NCBI GenBank assembly: GCA_020343875.1
Contig: CP070811.1
Coordinates: forward strand, 3,361,625-3,401,641
DNA length: 40,017 nt
Direction: 5' to 3'
DNA from: Anaerolineales bacterium
Lineage (GTDB): Bacteria; Chloroflexota; Anaerolineae; 4572-78; NAK82
Notes under the pieces: model-generated
Told to the model about the DNA's origin: nothing
The model's database searches: none
The model's input: only the letters and a program-made list of their open reading frames with translations
Translations under genes and position numbers: made by a program
Part shown: in pieces, positions 8,539 to 15,770 of the stretch
How positions within the stretch are numbered: position 1 is the first letter of the stretch
Layout: each line of letters opens with the position of its first letter

Positions 8539-9828
8539 ATGGCCAAGGCCAAAAACGCCGTTGTGGCCCAATCCGGGGGCCCAACGCCCGTCATCAATAG
8601 CACGCTGCGCGGCATCGTGGAGATGTGCAAGGGGATGCCCGACAAGTTTGGCACTGTTTACGCTGGCTTTCACGGCATCGAGGGTGTCCTCAAGGAAGAG
8701 TTGCTCGATATTTCGGCCCAATCCGACCAGGAGATCGCTCTGCTGAGCGTGACGCCTGCTGCCGGGAGCATCGGCACCTGCCGCTACAAGCTTAAGGCAC
8801 ACCAGCAAGAGGATTTTGGACGCGTGGTGGAAGTATTCAAGGCCCACGATATAGGCTACTTCTTCTATATCGGTGGAAACGACTCTATGGACACCGCCCA
8901 CAAGGTGGCAAAACTGGCCCAAGAGCATGGCCTGGACCTGATTGCTATCGGCGGCCCCAAGACTATTGACAATGATGTGGGCGACAGCGAGTTCAAGCTG
9001 ATAGACCACACACCAGGCTATGGCAGCGTTGCCCGCTACTGGGCGCTGACTGTGCAAAACGCCAACGAGGAGAATGCTGGCTCCTGTCCCTCGGACCCGG
9101 TACTGGTAATCCAGGCTATGGGGCGCAAGATTGGGTTCATCCCGGCCGCGGCCCGTTTGGCTGACCCCAACCGCGAAATGCCGCTGCAAATCTACCTGCG
9201 GGAATCCGGTTTGACGCTGGCACACATGGCCGACCTGGTCAACGACGAGCTGAAGCGGAGTGGTCGCTGCATGGTGGTGGTCAGCGAGGGCTTCGACGTG
9301 GGCGATGTGGGTGAGCGCAAGGATAGCTTTGGTCACACTCAGTTCTCGTCCAGCGCCACCACCGTCGAACAGGTTGTCGTCAATTACCTGAACGACGCCG
9401 GCCTAGCAGCCCGTGGTGCAGCGCGCGGCAATGTGCCTGGCACCGACCAGCGCCACAACATGATCTATGCCTCGACCGTGGACATGGAGGAGGCGTATAA
9501 GCTTGGGCAAAAGGCAGCCGAAATTGCTGTATTAGAGGGCTCCGGCTACATGAGCACCATCTTGCGCGAGCCGAGTCCCATCTACCGCGTCCGCTATGAC
9601 AAGGTGCCCCTGCAGCAGGTTGCCAACTCGGAGCGACACTTCCCTGAGCAATGGATCGCCGAAAGCCGCATAGACGTGACTGACGACTTTGTACGCTACG
9701 CCCGTCCACTCATCGGAGACAACTGGCCCAGCATCCCGCTGGTAGACGGCCGGCAACGCTTCGCTCGACTGAAGCGCGTTTTCGCGCCGCAGAAGCTGCC
9801 TGCTTACATACCGCAGGCCCACCGATAA
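8539..9828 (+). CDS. pfp: pyrophosphate-dependent 6-phosphofructokinase
   Basis: A phosphofructokinase-family protein of 429 aa, starting at the ATG at 8539 behind GGAGGGAG. The signature IGGNDSMDT (111-119) has Asp where ATP-dependent enzymes have Gly104 (GGDGS), and GGPKTIDND (138-146) has Lys where ATP enzymes have Gly124. Both substitutions are hallmarks of PPi-type enzymes. It reversibly phosphorylates fructose 6-phosphate with pyrophosphate, and such enzymes can also act on sedoheptulose 7-phosphate. Downstream of gnd, it could link pentose-phosphate output to glycolysis. A 105-base gap with two AATCAACAAATC-like repeats separates it from gnd. Confidence 0.88.
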   Translation: MAKAKNAVVAQSGGPTPVINSTLRGIVEMCKGMPDKFGTVYAGFHGIEGVLKEELLDISAQSDQEIALLSVTPAAGSIGTCRYKLKAHQQEDFGRVVEVFKAHDIGYFFYIGGNDSMDTAHKVAKLAQEHGLDLIAIGGPKTIDNDVGDSEFKLIDHTPGYGSVARYWALTVQNANEENAGSCPSDPVLVIQAMGRKIGFIPAAARLADPNREMPLQIYLRESGLTLAHMADLVNDELKRSGRCMVVVSEGFDVGDVGERKDSFGHTQFSSSATTVEQVVVNYLNDAGLAARGAARGNVPGTDQRHNMIYASTVDMEEAYKLGQKAAEIAVLEGSGYMSTILREPSPIYRVRYDKVPLQQVANSERHFPEQWIAESRIDVTDDFVRYARPLIGDNWPSIPLVDGRQRFARLKRVFAPQKLPAYIPQAHR

Positions 9829-9967
9829 ACGCACTGCGCCAAAAGTAACCTGCGCCCTCCAGGGAACCATAAGGCGTGAACTAAAAGCGTTGGGATCACC
9901 TTTACCCAAAGGGGCCCAAAAGGTACATTTCACGACCCATTCAACATTAACCACACGGAGGCACTTC

Positions 9968-11533
9968 ATGCCCCTCATCAACCAACTGCTTCAATCTGCC
10001 CAACTTGCTCCGCCTCTATCTCAATCCGAGGCCGAAGCACTGGCCGTCGACATGGGCAGCATCACTGACCTGTTCATCTATCCACGCTCGATCGCAGCTC
10101 GGAGCGGCGCTCTCTTCTTCCTGGGACGACGCGACGCAGCCAAGTATTTGGGCATTGTTCACACCGGGGCTGCCCTGGCCGGTGAGTTCACGGGCCAGGC
10201 TGGGGAGGTCACGCTGGGCGGGGAAGTCATGAGCCTGACTCTGTGCCCCACTGATCACACCAATGCTCTGGCGTTGCGTGCTGCCCTCCCCTTCACTGCA
10301 CCCATCACGCTGGGCCTGCGCAAATCGGCCGGGTGCGGTGACCGGCTGGGGCTGGCCACGCCAGGCCACGTACGCGCCGTGCGCAAGGGGAGCATGGCCC
10401 CCATTTTCGCCCAGCAGTCCATACGTGAGATGATTCGTACCCAGCGCAGCCCCGAGCAGGTTCTGGATGCCGCTAGCTGGGGCGTCTTTCAGGAGGGCTG
10501 GCGCGAGGGCTTCGGCGCCGATGCCGACCATCTTAAGACGCTGGAGGATGTAGACCGCTGCGTCGCCGCCGGGTTCGTCTTCTACACAGTGGACCCCGGT
10601 GACCACGTGGATAACGCCGCTGACACTGATGATCCGATCACCCTGGGCCGTAAGGTCGAGGCCCTGCCCTGGAATGATCTAGAATCGTCCCCCGGCGACC
10701 TGTACCGCACGTATCTGGACCAGCAGTTCGATGTGGGCGACTTCGCCGTCAGCTTCAGCGAGGAGGAACTTCTGCGCGCAGCGGCAAAATACGGGCGGTC
10801 CGTGGCCCACACCGTCCGCATGTACCGCCACCTGGCGACCCAGATGGGCGACCGCCCCTTTGAACTGGAGATGTCGGTAGACGAGACCGAGACGCCGACC
10901 ACCATCGCCGAGCACTACTTCGTCGCCAGCGAACTCAAACGTCTGAATGTGGACTGGGTCAGCCTGGCCCCACGCTACATCGGTCGCTTCGAAAAAGGCG
11001 TGGACTACATCGGCGACCTGGCCGCCTTCGAGGCCGAATTCGTCCGACACGCGGCCGTCGCCCGCGCGTTGGGACCCTACAAGCTCAGTCTGCACTCCGG
11101 CTCAGATAAATTCAGCATCTATCCTATCTTTGCCCGGGTGGCCGGTGAGTTGGTGCACTTGAAGACGGCTGGCACCAGCTACCTGGAGGCGCTGCGCGCC
11201 GTCGCTGGCACCCAGCCTGGCCTCTTCCGCGAAATCCTGGCCTTTGCATTTGAACGCTACGACGAGGACCGTGCCTCGTACCACGTTTCGGCTGACCCAG
11301 CCAAAGTACCCACGCCAGACCAACTAAGCGACCAACAGCTGGCCTCGGTGCTGGATGATTTCAACGGGCGGGAGATGTTGCACGTTACCTTCGGTTCGGT
11401 GCTGACGACACAGGATGTCGACGGCCGTTATCGCTTCCGGGACCGCTTGCTGGCTGCACTACAAGCCGACGAGGAGGCCCACTATACGGCGCTGGAGGCC
11501 CACTTCGACCGCCACATCAGGCCGTTCGGTTAG
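9968..11533 (+). CDS. uxaE: tagaturonate/fructuronate epimerase, UxaE family
   Basis: 521 aa from the ATG at 9968, with GGAGG 6 bases upstream; the longer in-frame start at 9890 lacks a ribosome site. The sequence resembles the UxaE family. It has an N-terminal block (SITDLFIYPRSIAARSGAL), a central DVGD..VSFSEEEL..AA..YG...AHT region, and the block KLSLHSGSDKFSIYP near residues 371-386 of the second half, followed by HLKTAGTSYLEALR. UxaE epimerises tagaturonate to fructuronate at C4, joining galacturonate and glucuronate catabolism. The SDR mannonate oxidoreductase in the same operon would use its product. This is recognition by memory, not by search. Confidence 0.75.
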   Translation: MPLINQLLQSAQLAPPLSQSEAEALAVDMGSITDLFIYPRSIAARSGALFFLGRRDAAKYLGIVHTGAALAGEFTGQAGEVTLGGEVMSLTLCPTDHTNALALRAALPFTAPITLGLRKSAGCGDRLGLATPGHVRAVRKGSMAPIFAQQSIREMIRTQRSPEQVLDAASWGVFQEGWREGFGADADHLKTLEDVDRCVAAGFVFYTVDPGDHVDNAADTDDPITLGRKVEALPWNDLESSPGDLYRTYLDQQFDVGDFAVSFSEEELLRAAAKYGRSVAHTVRMYRHLATQMGDRPFELEMSVDETETPTTIAEHYFVASELKRLNVDWVSLAPRYIGRFEKGVDYIGDLAAFEAEFVRHAAVARALGPYKLSLHSGSDKFSIYPIFARVAGELVHLKTAGTSYLEALRAVAGTQPGLFREILAFAFERYDEDRASYHVSADPAKVPTPDQLSDQQLASVLDDFNGREMLHVTFGSVLTTQDVDGRYRFRDRLLAALQADEEAHYTALEAHFDRHIRPFG

Positions 11534-11568
11534 CGGCGGGTTGCCCTCGACCACGCCGTATTCTGCCC

Positions 11569-11609
11569 AAAAAGACAGCCCCCTGCCGTTATTATGGGCG
11601 GCGGGGGGC
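11569..11609 (-). terminator. Rho-independent terminator of the histidine kinase gene
   Basis: On the minus strand an 11-base-pair stem (GCCCCCCGCCG with CGGCAGGGGGC, one G-T pair) is followed within 4 bases by TTTTT. It lies about 45 bases after the kinase stop. No T-run follows the hairpin on the plus strand, so it is not an obvious stop for the uxaE operon. Confidence 0.7.
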
Positions 11610-11655
11610 CGCATCGTTCGCGTATGCCTGCAAAGCTGTTGGTTGAGCGATTGCG

Positions 11656-13236
11656 CTAACTTCTCGTCAGCCCTATCCCTTCCAGCGTGAGCTGCTCCTC
11701 AGGAATTGACTCTGACGTGTGTTGCGCAGCCAGGGGTAAGGTGAAAGCAAAGCACGTACCACGCCCCTCCTCACTTTCCACCCAGATTCTTCCTCCGTGA
11801 GCTTCTACCAATCCCCTGACAATAGATAACCCCAGACCGGTACCGATGGTATGCTGTATCTCAGCGCGCTCCAGGCGGCCAAAGCGCTCAAAAACCTGGG
11901 GCAACCGCTCTGCCGGGATACCCACGCCGGTGTCTGTCACAGCAATCACGGCCTCATCCGCCGTCTCACTTCTTCGCGCAGAGATGGTGATAGTCCCTGT
12001 GTCGGGGGTAAACTTGACAGCGTTGCTAAGAAGATTGACCAGGATTTGGCTCACTCGTTGAGGATCGCCCCAGACATAGGCTGTCTCTGGCGAGACGTCC
12101 ACGTTGATCGAGATATGCTTCACCTGCGCCAAGGGGTGAATCACCGCCAGGGCTTGTTTCACGGCGGGCAACATCCCCATGACTGCCGGCACCACGGTCA
12201 ACTTGCCTTCCTCAAGGCGGGCTACATCAAGGATGTTGTTGACCAAATCCAATAGCCGATGACTGTTAGACTTTATGGTCTGCAACATCTTCCCTTGATC
12301 GGGAGACAACTTTGTACGCTCTAGCAGCAATTCAGTGTACCCAGCGATAGCAGTCAATGGTGTACGCATCTCGTGATTGATCACTGAGAAAAAGTTGGTC
12401 TTGACTCGGTCCAGCCGCCTTAGCTCCACATTGGCCTTTTGCAGATCCTCGGTGCGCTCGGCGATAATCTCCTCCAAGCGATCCATCTGGGCCTTGGTCT
12501 GCGCCACATACAACCGCGTCGCGTAGATGGTCAAAACAAGCGGCAGGAAGAAAACGCTCAGCCCAAGAATGCCTGCGATCTGATACCCCACCGCCAGCCC
12601 GCCGCCGCCCACGACCATGCTGAGGATATTCATAGGCGTGATCCACGACATGTTTTGGCGCCAAATCTGAACCGCTGGCTGACTGGTTTGAAGCGAGACG
12701 ACCCCAACCACCAAGCCCGCGTTCACCGCTTCAAAGGATACTGCCGCCAACACCATAGGCAGCAAGTTGGAGACCAGGGCAACCTCGCCTACGATACCAC
12801 CGGCCAGGATGTATATCCACCCGGCCACCGGAGCCGGCAAACCAAAACCTGCCATATTAAAGAGAGCTCGTTGCAGCAGAGGGGCACGCCTTCGGCCGCC
12901 CTGGCGTCTCTCCATGACCAAGGTGCTGACCACCCCCCCCACCATGGCCACCAAGCCACCCGGCAAGGGTCCAAACACCAAAATGCCAGCAAAGGTGACA
13001 GCTGCGGACATAGAGAAAAGAAGATTGGGGGACAGATTCTCGCTGGTTGTCAGTTCAGCGACGATGACCAAACCGATGAAAAGCAACACACCCGCATGAG
13101 ATGGTTCCAGATGCCCCAAGGACCAGACGAGCAAGGCCACGCCCAATCCTGATACACAGGCGGTGTAGATCTGAAACGGTTCAAAGCGTCGGATTTTATC
13201 AGTAGTTGGTTCGGGCTTTTGTGGGGAGTTCACCAC
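11656..13236 (-). CDS. membrane-bound sensor histidine kinase, 526 aa
   Basis: The N-terminal sensor is a multi-pass membrane domain with about 6-8 hydrophobic helices over residues 20-245, and has no extracytoplasmic loop of note. A coiled coil follows (TKAQMDRLEEIIAERTEDLQKANVELRRLDRV, 247-278). HisKA has phospho-acceptor His288 in INHEMRTPLT. The HATPase domain has an N-box (LVNLLSNAVKF), G1 (DTGVGIP), F-box (FERFGR) and G2 (GTGLGLSI). The start is GTG with AAGG upstream. No response regulator is adjacent, so its partner is elsewhere. The stimulus is unknown; membrane-embedded sensors of this kind usually detect membrane or small hydrophobic cues. Confidence 0.9.
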   Translation of the reverse strand: MVNSPQKPEPTTDKIRRFEPFQIYTACVSGLGVALLVWSLGHLEPSHAGVLLFIGLVIVAELTTSENLSPNLLFSMSAAVTFAGILVFGPLPGGLVAMVGGVVSTLVMERRQGGRRRAPLLQRALFNMAGFGLPAPVAGWIYILAGGIVGEVALVSNLLPMVLAAVSFEAVNAGLVVGVVSLQTSQPAVQIWRQNMSWITPMNILSMVVGGGGLAVGYQIAGILGLSVFFLPLVLTIYATRLYVAQTKAQMDRLEEIIAERTEDLQKANVELRRLDRVKTNFFSVINHEMRTPLTAIAGYTELLLERTKLSPDQGKMLQTIKSNSHRLLDLVNNILDVARLEEGKLTVVPAVMGMLPAVKQALAVIHPLAQVKHISINVDVSPETAYVWGDPQRVSQILVNLLSNAVKFTPDTGTITISARRSETADEAVIAVTDTGVGIPAERLPQVFERFGRLERAEIQHTIGTGLGLSIVRGLVEAHGGRIWVESEEGRGTCFAFTLPLAAQHTSESIPEEQLTLEGIGLTRS

Positions 13237-13554
13237 GTGCTCGCCTTCCCTGCTGATCAGCTGTTTCGCGTTCAGACAATTTAGCAGCTAAGTCTACTCT
13301 GATTCTATCAGAATATTCGTTACCAGTCAACAGTACCTTTTTTCTGGCCTCTCCGGGCAAGTTACTGGAAACCAGGGATTTTTAGAAAGCCACCGAAAGG
13401 CAGGCAGGCTTGAACGCTGATGGGAGCAGCATCGCGCCCCAGTCCAAAACCAGGCGGAGTTAGCTTCTATATTCGTCACTTAAGGTGCGAGGCGCGATAG
13501 CCTGCCCGCGGATCGCGTGGATAATGGCCATTGGAGATTCGGGCTGCCTAAATG
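13237..13554. other. intergenic region between kinase and peptide operon
   Basis: It should contain the minus-strand promoter of the histidine kinase, but I could not pick a convincing -35/-10 pair. A long-range ATCGCGCC/GGCGCGAT inverted pair lies around 13430-13500. No reading frame or structured RNA was recognised. Confidence 0.3.
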
Positions 13555-13598
13555 CCCACAAATAAAGAGGCCGCCGATCCCCCAACCGGCCGCCTCTT
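13555..13598 (-). terminator. Rho-independent terminator closing the peptide operon
   Basis: On the minus strand a 7-base-pair stem AAGAGGC/GCCTCTT continues after one G-G mismatch with six more pairs, then a TGGGGG loop. It is followed directly by TTTATTTGTGG. It begins 21 bases after the stop of the last tiny peptide gene, marking the end of the protease-peptide transcription unit. Confidence 0.8.
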
Positions 13599-13619
13599 CA
13601 CCAAACCCAGGTCAGTGTT

Positions 13620-13682
13620 CTAGCCCCCGCCTCCCCAAATCCAGCCGGAGGCTTTAATCTTTTCAACTTTCTTGACTTTCAT
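13620..13682 (-). CDS. tiny peptide gene 3: 20-residue Lys/Trp/Gly peptide
   Basis: The minus-strand frame from an ATG at 13682 to TAG at 13620 encodes MKVKKVEKIKASGWIWGGGG. A perfect AGGAGG lies at 13691-13696, 8 bases before the ATG. It shares MKxKKVE and (S/T)GxxWGG with the other two peptides but has a longer Gly tail and two Trp. It is the last gene before the terminator. Its size, strong ribosome site, family conservation and linkage to an RRE-type M50 protease suggest a processed peptide. No homologue is known to me. Confidence 0.75.
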   Translation of the reverse strand: MKVKKVEKIKASGWIWGGGG

Positions 13683-13731
13683 GGTAAGTTCCTCCTGTCT
13701 CGGACCCTATGCCTGAGACTGTGATCGGTGT

Positions 13732-13788
13732 TCAGCCACCCCATTTGTGACCAGTCGGCCTCACGACTTCAACTTTCTTGGCTTTCAC
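13732..13788 (-). CDS. tiny peptide gene 2: 18-residue peptide ending WGG
   Basis: The minus-strand frame from GTG at 13788 to TGA at 13732 encodes MKAKKVEVVRPTGHKWGG. AGGAGG at 13797-13802 precedes the GTG by 8 bases. The peptide is identical to that of the next copy, but the codons differ at two sites (AGG versus AGA for Arg, ACT versus ACG for Thr). Silent-only divergence suggests selection on the peptide. The positively charged N-half and Gly-His-Lys-Trp-Gly-Gly end look like a very short precursor with its own recognition segment. Confidence 0.75.
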   Translation of the reverse strand: MKAKKVEVVRPTGHKWGG

Positions 13789-13836
13789 AGTGATTTCCTC
13801 CTGTCTCGGATTCTAGGCTTAGGTTATGATCGGTGT

Positions 13837-13893
13837 TCAGCCACCCCATTTGTGACCCGTCGGTCTCACGACTTCAACTTTCTTGGCTTTCAC
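13837..13893 (-). CDS. tiny peptide gene 1: 18-residue peptide ending WGG
   Basis: The minus-strand frame from GTG at 13893 to TGA at 13837 encodes MKAKKVEVVRPTGHKWGG, as in copy 2. The ribosome site is an unusually full AAAGGAGGT at 13901-13909. It starts 69 bases after the stop of the M50 metalloprotease on the same strand, with no terminator between, so protease and peptides are probably co-transcribed. No modification enzyme or transporter is adjacent. The role (signal, bacteriocin-like or other) is not known. Confidence 0.75.
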   Translation of the reverse strand: MKAKKVEVVRPTGHKWGG

Positions 13894-13962
13894 GGCTGAT
13901 ACCTCCTTTCCTCTAGAGATTTGTTCGCAACCTGAGAAAAATACCTCCGCCAACCGGTAATA

Positions 13963-15177
13963 TCAACTCTGCCGCCAGCGGGGCAAAGTGTCCCGGCAAT
14001 AGGCGTAAAGCAGCAAACCGTAATAGATGGCCTGGCTGGCAAGCACAGCGGCGCCATCGGCAAAATCTGGGGGTGTTACCGCGGCGGAGTTCGACACCTT
14101 AAGAAACGACTCCCAGACCAGCTGCACTTTGATCGGCAAATTGATGAGCAGGAATTGCCCCATAAACAGGCCGCCCCACAAGACCATAATGACCACATAA
14201 CTGTGCACAAACTTCATCCCGCCCGCCGGCGCGTCAAATGTTCTGTTCTTGACGAGCTTGGACTTCAGCCAATCATAGGCTTCTGACTGCAGATTGCGCT
14301 GCCCCAACAATGCTGATACCAAGAAATAGCCATCCATCTTGGAAAAGAGCCAGAATTGAGCAACCAAGGCCATCGTAATGATCAATATGTAGAACTTAAG
14401 AAGTCTCACGACTACCCAGGGCACAGCCAGCAGGCCCGTCTTCTCGAAGTAGAGCACATACAGAACGATGCTAAGGCAGAATACGTCCCACACCATGCCA
14501 GCCGCCAGGGGCAGAAAGCGAGCCGTACGGGGCACTGCCCATATATTGTGCATCACGGTCTGGCTCATAGGGAAGAAGCCCAGTCGTTGCGTCCAGGTAA
14601 TTGTGGCCTCAATGCCCTTGGCGCGACAGGCCAGCCAGTGGGCTAATTCGTGTAAGGGCATGCCCACCAGCCAAACCAGCATGCCGACCAGCACGACCAG
14701 GGAATAGTGATCAGCCCAGAAGTAGTCGGCGCGTTGAGGCCAGAGTTCAGGGGTAAGCACCCAAAGCACCGCCGCAGGCACAGTAATAATCATCCAGGCA
14801 ATCAGAACAGGTCTGGAAAACAGAGCGCGGGCCCAGCTTTGAGGGAACCAGCTAGCGTTGGACTGGAGAGGAACCCGGCGAGGAGCAATCGATTGGCCAT
14901 TAACAGCGGCCACAAAGTCACACTCAACAAACGCGTTGATCACTTCCAAAACTTCTTCATCCGGGAAGGGATTGTAATGAGCCTCGAAACGCTCCCTGGC
15001 CTTGGCCAGTGTCAGGCCTTCGTCGAGCCACGTCAGAAAATCCAACCCTTCCCTGGGCAGCTCCAGAAACTGGTCGCCCCGGCCCACAATAACCACGCCG
15101 TTTTCACCTTGCTTGGACAGTGGGTGCAAACGAATCGTGCTATTCAGTGAAATCGGGAGTGCAGCAGCTTCAGACAT
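13963..15177 (-). CDS. M50 site-2-type metalloprotease with N-terminal PqqD/RRE-like domain
   Basis: 404 aa. Residues 10-95 (IRLHPLSKQGENGVVIV...FLELPREGLDFLTWLDEGLT...EEVLEVINAFVECDFV) look like a PqqD-type RiPP recognition element. The rest is a polytopic membrane protein with about six helices. It carries zinc motif HELAH (176-180) and the distal Asp of KMDGYF (282), the M50 pattern seen in YydH-like peptide metalloproteases. The active site appears intact. The ATG at 15177 has GAGG 7 bases upstream; a TTG directly before it is the alternative. Followed by three tiny peptide genes, it is probably their processing or release enzyme. Sequence gives the family; the substrate is inference. Confidence 0.85.
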   Translation of the reverse strand: MSEAAALPISLNSTIRLHPLSKQGENGVVIVGRGDQFLELPREGLDFLTWLDEGLTLAKARERFEAHYNPFPDEEVLEVINAFVECDFVAAVNGQSIAPRRVPLQSNASWFPQSWARALFSRPVLIAWMIITVPAAVLWVLTPELWPQRADYFWADHYSLVVLVGMLVWLVGMPLHELAHWLACRAKGIEATITWTQRLGFFPMSQTVMHNIWAVPRTARFLPLAAGMVWDVFCLSIVLYVLYFEKTGLLAVPWVVVRLLKFYILIITMALVAQFWLFSKMDGYFLVSALLGQRNLQSEAYDWLKSKLVKNRTFDAPAGGMKFVHSYVVIMVLWGGLFMGQFLLINLPIKVQLVWESFLKVSNSAAVTPPDFADGAAVLASQAIYYGLLLYAYCRDTLPRWRQS

Positions 15178-15180
15178 CAA

Positions 15181-15629
15181 CGCGCCTCATTTTGAGTGTT
15201 AAGGTGAAATCAAGCAGGTGAGGGGTCTTGGCAAGCCTACCGAAGATCTTCCCTAGGAAGCAATTCCTGATCTGCTAGCCTTGGAATAGGTAGCCAATAC
15301 GAAGGCATCCCCGACACCAAGATATCTATGCCAGGATCTCCAAGCTGGATCAAACAGCACAACCAGCAACGATCAATGGAATGCCTTACATATACAAAAT
15401 AGGGGAAGTTACAGCAGTTCCAAAGAGCCCAAACCTTAACCCAAAGCCATTATAGCATAGGGTAGGCTCAATAAGTGGCTCGAAAGAAGGCTCATGAGGC
15501 AAAAAAGTTAGAAATTGGTTAGAAATTGGCTGGTGCCTGCCCGGGGGCGGTCTCATCAATCGACTGGGCATAGCTCTATGAAGAGGGGCTCAAGCCAGTA
15601 GGCAGGCCAACGGCAAGCCTTCACCCCCG
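15181..15629. other. intergenic region upstream of M50 protease and Hsp20 genes
   Basis: This is the shared control region of two divergent genes. No convincing reading frame was found: the 61-codon minus frame at 15386-15571 has no ribosome site or homology. An exact tandem 11-base repeat lies at 15507-15528. I could not define the protease promoter with confidence. Confidence 0.4.
15507..15528. repeat. exact tandem 11-base repeat GTTAGAAATTG x2
   Basis: Two perfect head-to-tail copies with an 11-base period. One-turn direct repeats are the usual binding site layout for OmpR/PhoB-family response regulators. It is about 330 bases upstream of the protease start, so a role there is uncertain. 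Confidence 0.4.
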
Positions 15630-15697
15630 CTAATGCAACTCTATCACTTCACTAACGCAACTCTAACGTACCGTTTGCACTTCTCTAACACAACCCT
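15630..15697 (+). promoter_or_regulatory. helically phased CTAAYGCAACT repeats in the Hsp20 promoter
   Basis: CTAATGCAACTCTA (15630), CTAACGCAACTCTA (15652), a partial CTAACGTACC (15663) and CTAACACAACCCT (15685) all start at multiples of 11 bases from one another. The last lies between the -35 and -10 boxes. Such 11-base phased direct repeats suggest a cooperative regulator of the OmpR/PhoB type, though the protein is unknown. Confidence 0.5.
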
Positions 15698-15705
15698 GGT
15701 ATGAT
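15675..15705 (+). promoter_or_regulatory. promoter of the Hsp20 gene
   Basis: TTGCAC at 15675-15680 and TATGAT at 15700-15705 are 19 bases apart, with an extended TGG before the -10 that can offset the long spacer. No CIRCE inverted repeat is present. Confidence 0.5.
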
Positions 15706-15770
15706 GGGACCATCAAGCAATTCGATACCAATTCAATCAATGAATGTGAAAATAGTGGAGGAAAACTAAG

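Larger units (their letters stand above)
13620..13909 (-). repeat. three tandem ~105-base units, each one peptide gene with its ribosome site
   Basis: The start codons lie at 13893, 13788 and 13682, a period of 105-106 bases. Not only the coding parts but also the spacers are alike (shared blocks TCCGAGACAGGAGG and ACACCGATCA), so whole units were duplicated. The third unit has diverged in its C-terminal coding half. Confidence 0.8.

Noticed and set aside
12439..13152. 237-codon plus-strand reading frame
   Set aside because: It is antisense to the intact histidine kinase, with Gln/His/Arg-rich shadow composition and no ribosome site.
13620..13909. peptide frames as an attenuator leader
   Set aside because: No gene follows on the same strand before the terminator at 13555-13598, so there is nothing for a leader peptide to regulate.
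13620..13909. tandem 105-base units as a CRISPR array
   Set aside because: Only three units; coding frames and ribosome sites are conserved, and spacers are homologous rather than unique.
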